Shown here piece by piece: positions 5,009 through 6,114 of a DNA stretch of 6,114 bases. Positions within the stretch are counted from its first letter, which is position 1. The number at the start of each line of letters is the position of its first letter. The notes below the pieces were generated by a model. It was not told the origin of the DNA and did not search any database. It saw only the letters and a list, made by a program, of their open reading frames with translations. This DNA is from Lachnoclostridium sp. UBA739 (GTDB taxonomy: Bacteria > Bacillota_A > Clostridia > Lachnospirales > Lachnospiraceae): positions 2,782 to 8,895 of the forward strand of contig DBKX01000375.1 of NCBI GenBank assembly GCA_002297865.1, given 5' to 3'. A program made the position numbers and the translations under genes.

Positions 5009-6114
5009 ATGGATTTATTTGAAAAATGCTATGAGACCAACAATGCGAAATTGATGAGAGATGCAGGATTGTACTTGTATTTTCATGAAATGAATTCTCG
5101 TCAGGATGCAGTTGTTATGATGGAAGGCAAGAGGAAAATAATGCTTGGTTCCAATAACTATTTAGGACTGACAAGCAACCCGGAATTAGTAGAAGTAGGA
5201 ATTCATACTCTTGAAAAATATGGTACTGGCTGTGGAGGATCAAGAATCCTTAACGGAACAATGGAGTTACATACAGAGCTTGAGAATGAGATTGCTTCTT
5301 TTTTGCATAAAGAGGATGCAATTGTATTTGCAGCAGGATTTCAGACGAATATTGGAATTATCAGTTCTTTAGTTGGACTTCATGATTATGTGATCAGTGA
5401 TAAAGAAAATCACGCATCCATTTATGATGGGTGTAGATTATCAAATGGAAAAATGCTTACGTACAAGCATTCCGATATGCAGGATTTAGAGATACAACTT
5501 CAGAAAGTACCTGAAACAAGTGGCTGCCTGATTGTTACAGATGGTGTATTCTCTATGGGAGGAGATATTGCTAAGCTTCCAGAGATATGTACTCTTGCAA
5601 AAAAGTACGGTGCGAGAGTTATGGTGGATGATGCCCATGCACTTGGCGTAATCGGAGTAGGTGGCAGGGGTACTGCAAGTCATTTTGGACTTGAAGACCA
5701 AGTTGATATTATAATGGGGACTTTATCAAAATCACTTGCTTCTATTGGTGGATATGTTGCTGGGGATGCTCAAGTTGTAGATTATATCAAAAATCAGGCA
5801 AGATCATTTATGTTTGCGACAGGACTTCCACCAGTTAACACGGCTATTGCACTTGCTGCACTTCGTCATATTGAAGCACATCCTGAGATTGTGCAGAAGC
5901 TGATGGATTTAGCTTATTATGCAAGAGAATCATTTAGAAGAAAAGATGTTCCAACGATTAAGTCCAGTACGCCTATTATTCCTGTCCTTACCTACGATAC
6001 ACTTGGAACCTTGTCGAAAGCCTCAAAGTGTTTTCAAAACGGTGTATATATAAATGCAGTATTACCTCCAGCGTGTGCGGAAGGCATGGGACTTCTAAGA
6101 GCCTCATGTATGGC
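5009..6114 (+). CDS. PLP-dependent alpha-oxoamine synthase (serine palmitoyltransferase/KBL/AONS family); 3' partial
   Basis: Translating from ATG 5009 gives 368 complete codons with no stop before the window edge; the family is usually ~390-400 residues, so only a short tail is missing. These fold-type I PLP enzymes condense an amino acid with an acyl thioester, losing CO2, to form an alpha-amino ketone. Signatures seen: LGSNNYLGL (46-54), GTGCGGSRILNGT (72-84), NHASIYDG (134-141) with His135 expected to stack on the PLP ring, MVDDAHALGVIG (205-216) with Asp207 and His210, and TLSKSLASIGG (238-248) with Lys241 as the Schiff-base lysine. The core looks fully active. In this setting the acyl donor may be a carrier-bound polyketide or peptide rather than acyl-CoA, so the enzyme could release the chain as an amino ketone or supply an amino-ketone starter. 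This role, and the amino acid used, are inference; a housekeeping sphingolipid-type or biotin (BioF) or threonine (Kbl) role is less likely beside PKS genes. Confidence 0.92.
   Translation, partial: MDLFEKCYETNNAKLMRDAGLYLYFHEMNSRQDAVVMMEGKRKIMLGSNNYLGLTSNPELVEVGIHTLEKYGTGCGGSRILNGTMELHTELENEIASFLHKEDAIVFAAGFQTNIGIISSLVGLHDYVISDKENHASIYDGCRLSNGKMLTYKHSDMQDLEIQLQKVPETSGCLIVTDGVFSMGGDIAKLPEICTLAKKYGARVMVDDAHALGVIGVGGRGTASHFGLEDQVDIIMGTLSKSLASIGGYVAGDAQVVDYIKNQARSFMFATGLPPVNTAIALAALRHIEAHPEIVQKLMDLAYYARESFRRKDVPTIKSSTPIIPVLTYDTLGTLSKASKCFQNGVYINAVLPPACAEGMGLLRASCM

Overview
The window is AT-rich, all genes are on the + strand, and Shine-Dalgarno sequences are strong (AGGAGG type). Codon use and gene style suggest a low-GC Firmicute, most likely a Clostridia/Lachnospiraceae-type anaerobe; this is inferred from composition, not proven. 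It is the inside of a polyketide / non-ribosomal peptide type biosynthetic locus. Both ends are cut: the first gene enters from the left, and the last runs off the right edge.

Layout. (1) 1-518: C-terminal end of a large PKS/NRPS protein, ending in a phosphopantetheine carrier domain with an intact GGDS motif. (2) A 19-bp hairpin at 524-565. (3) 615-1163: a four-helix membrane protein resembling DUF2975. (4) 1179-2063: a free-standing malonyltransferase (FabD/AT)-like protein whose catalytic Ser is Gly and which lacks about 100 residues of the core. (5) 2064-2272: a 209-bp gap with three inverted repeats, one of them terminator-like. (6) 2273-4207: a free-standing ketosynthase with post-KS linker that keeps the nucleophilic Cys but has lost both catalytic His residues. 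(7) 4213-4929: an intact type II thioesterase. (8) 5009-end: an intact-looking PLP-dependent alpha-oxoamine synthase (serine palmitoyltransferase/KBL/AONS family), truncated by the window edge.

How the parts may work together (inference). The carrier domain holds the growing acyl/peptidyl chain, the type II thioesterase clears stalled carriers, and the alpha-oxoamine synthase could release (or start) the chain by decarboxylative condensation of an amino acid with an acyl thioester, giving an amino ketone. The most striking point is two neighbouring, full-length, well-translated pseudoenzyme-like proteins: an AT without its Ser/His dyad and a KS with Cys but neither His. They suggest non-elongating or structural roles rather than ordinary chain extension.
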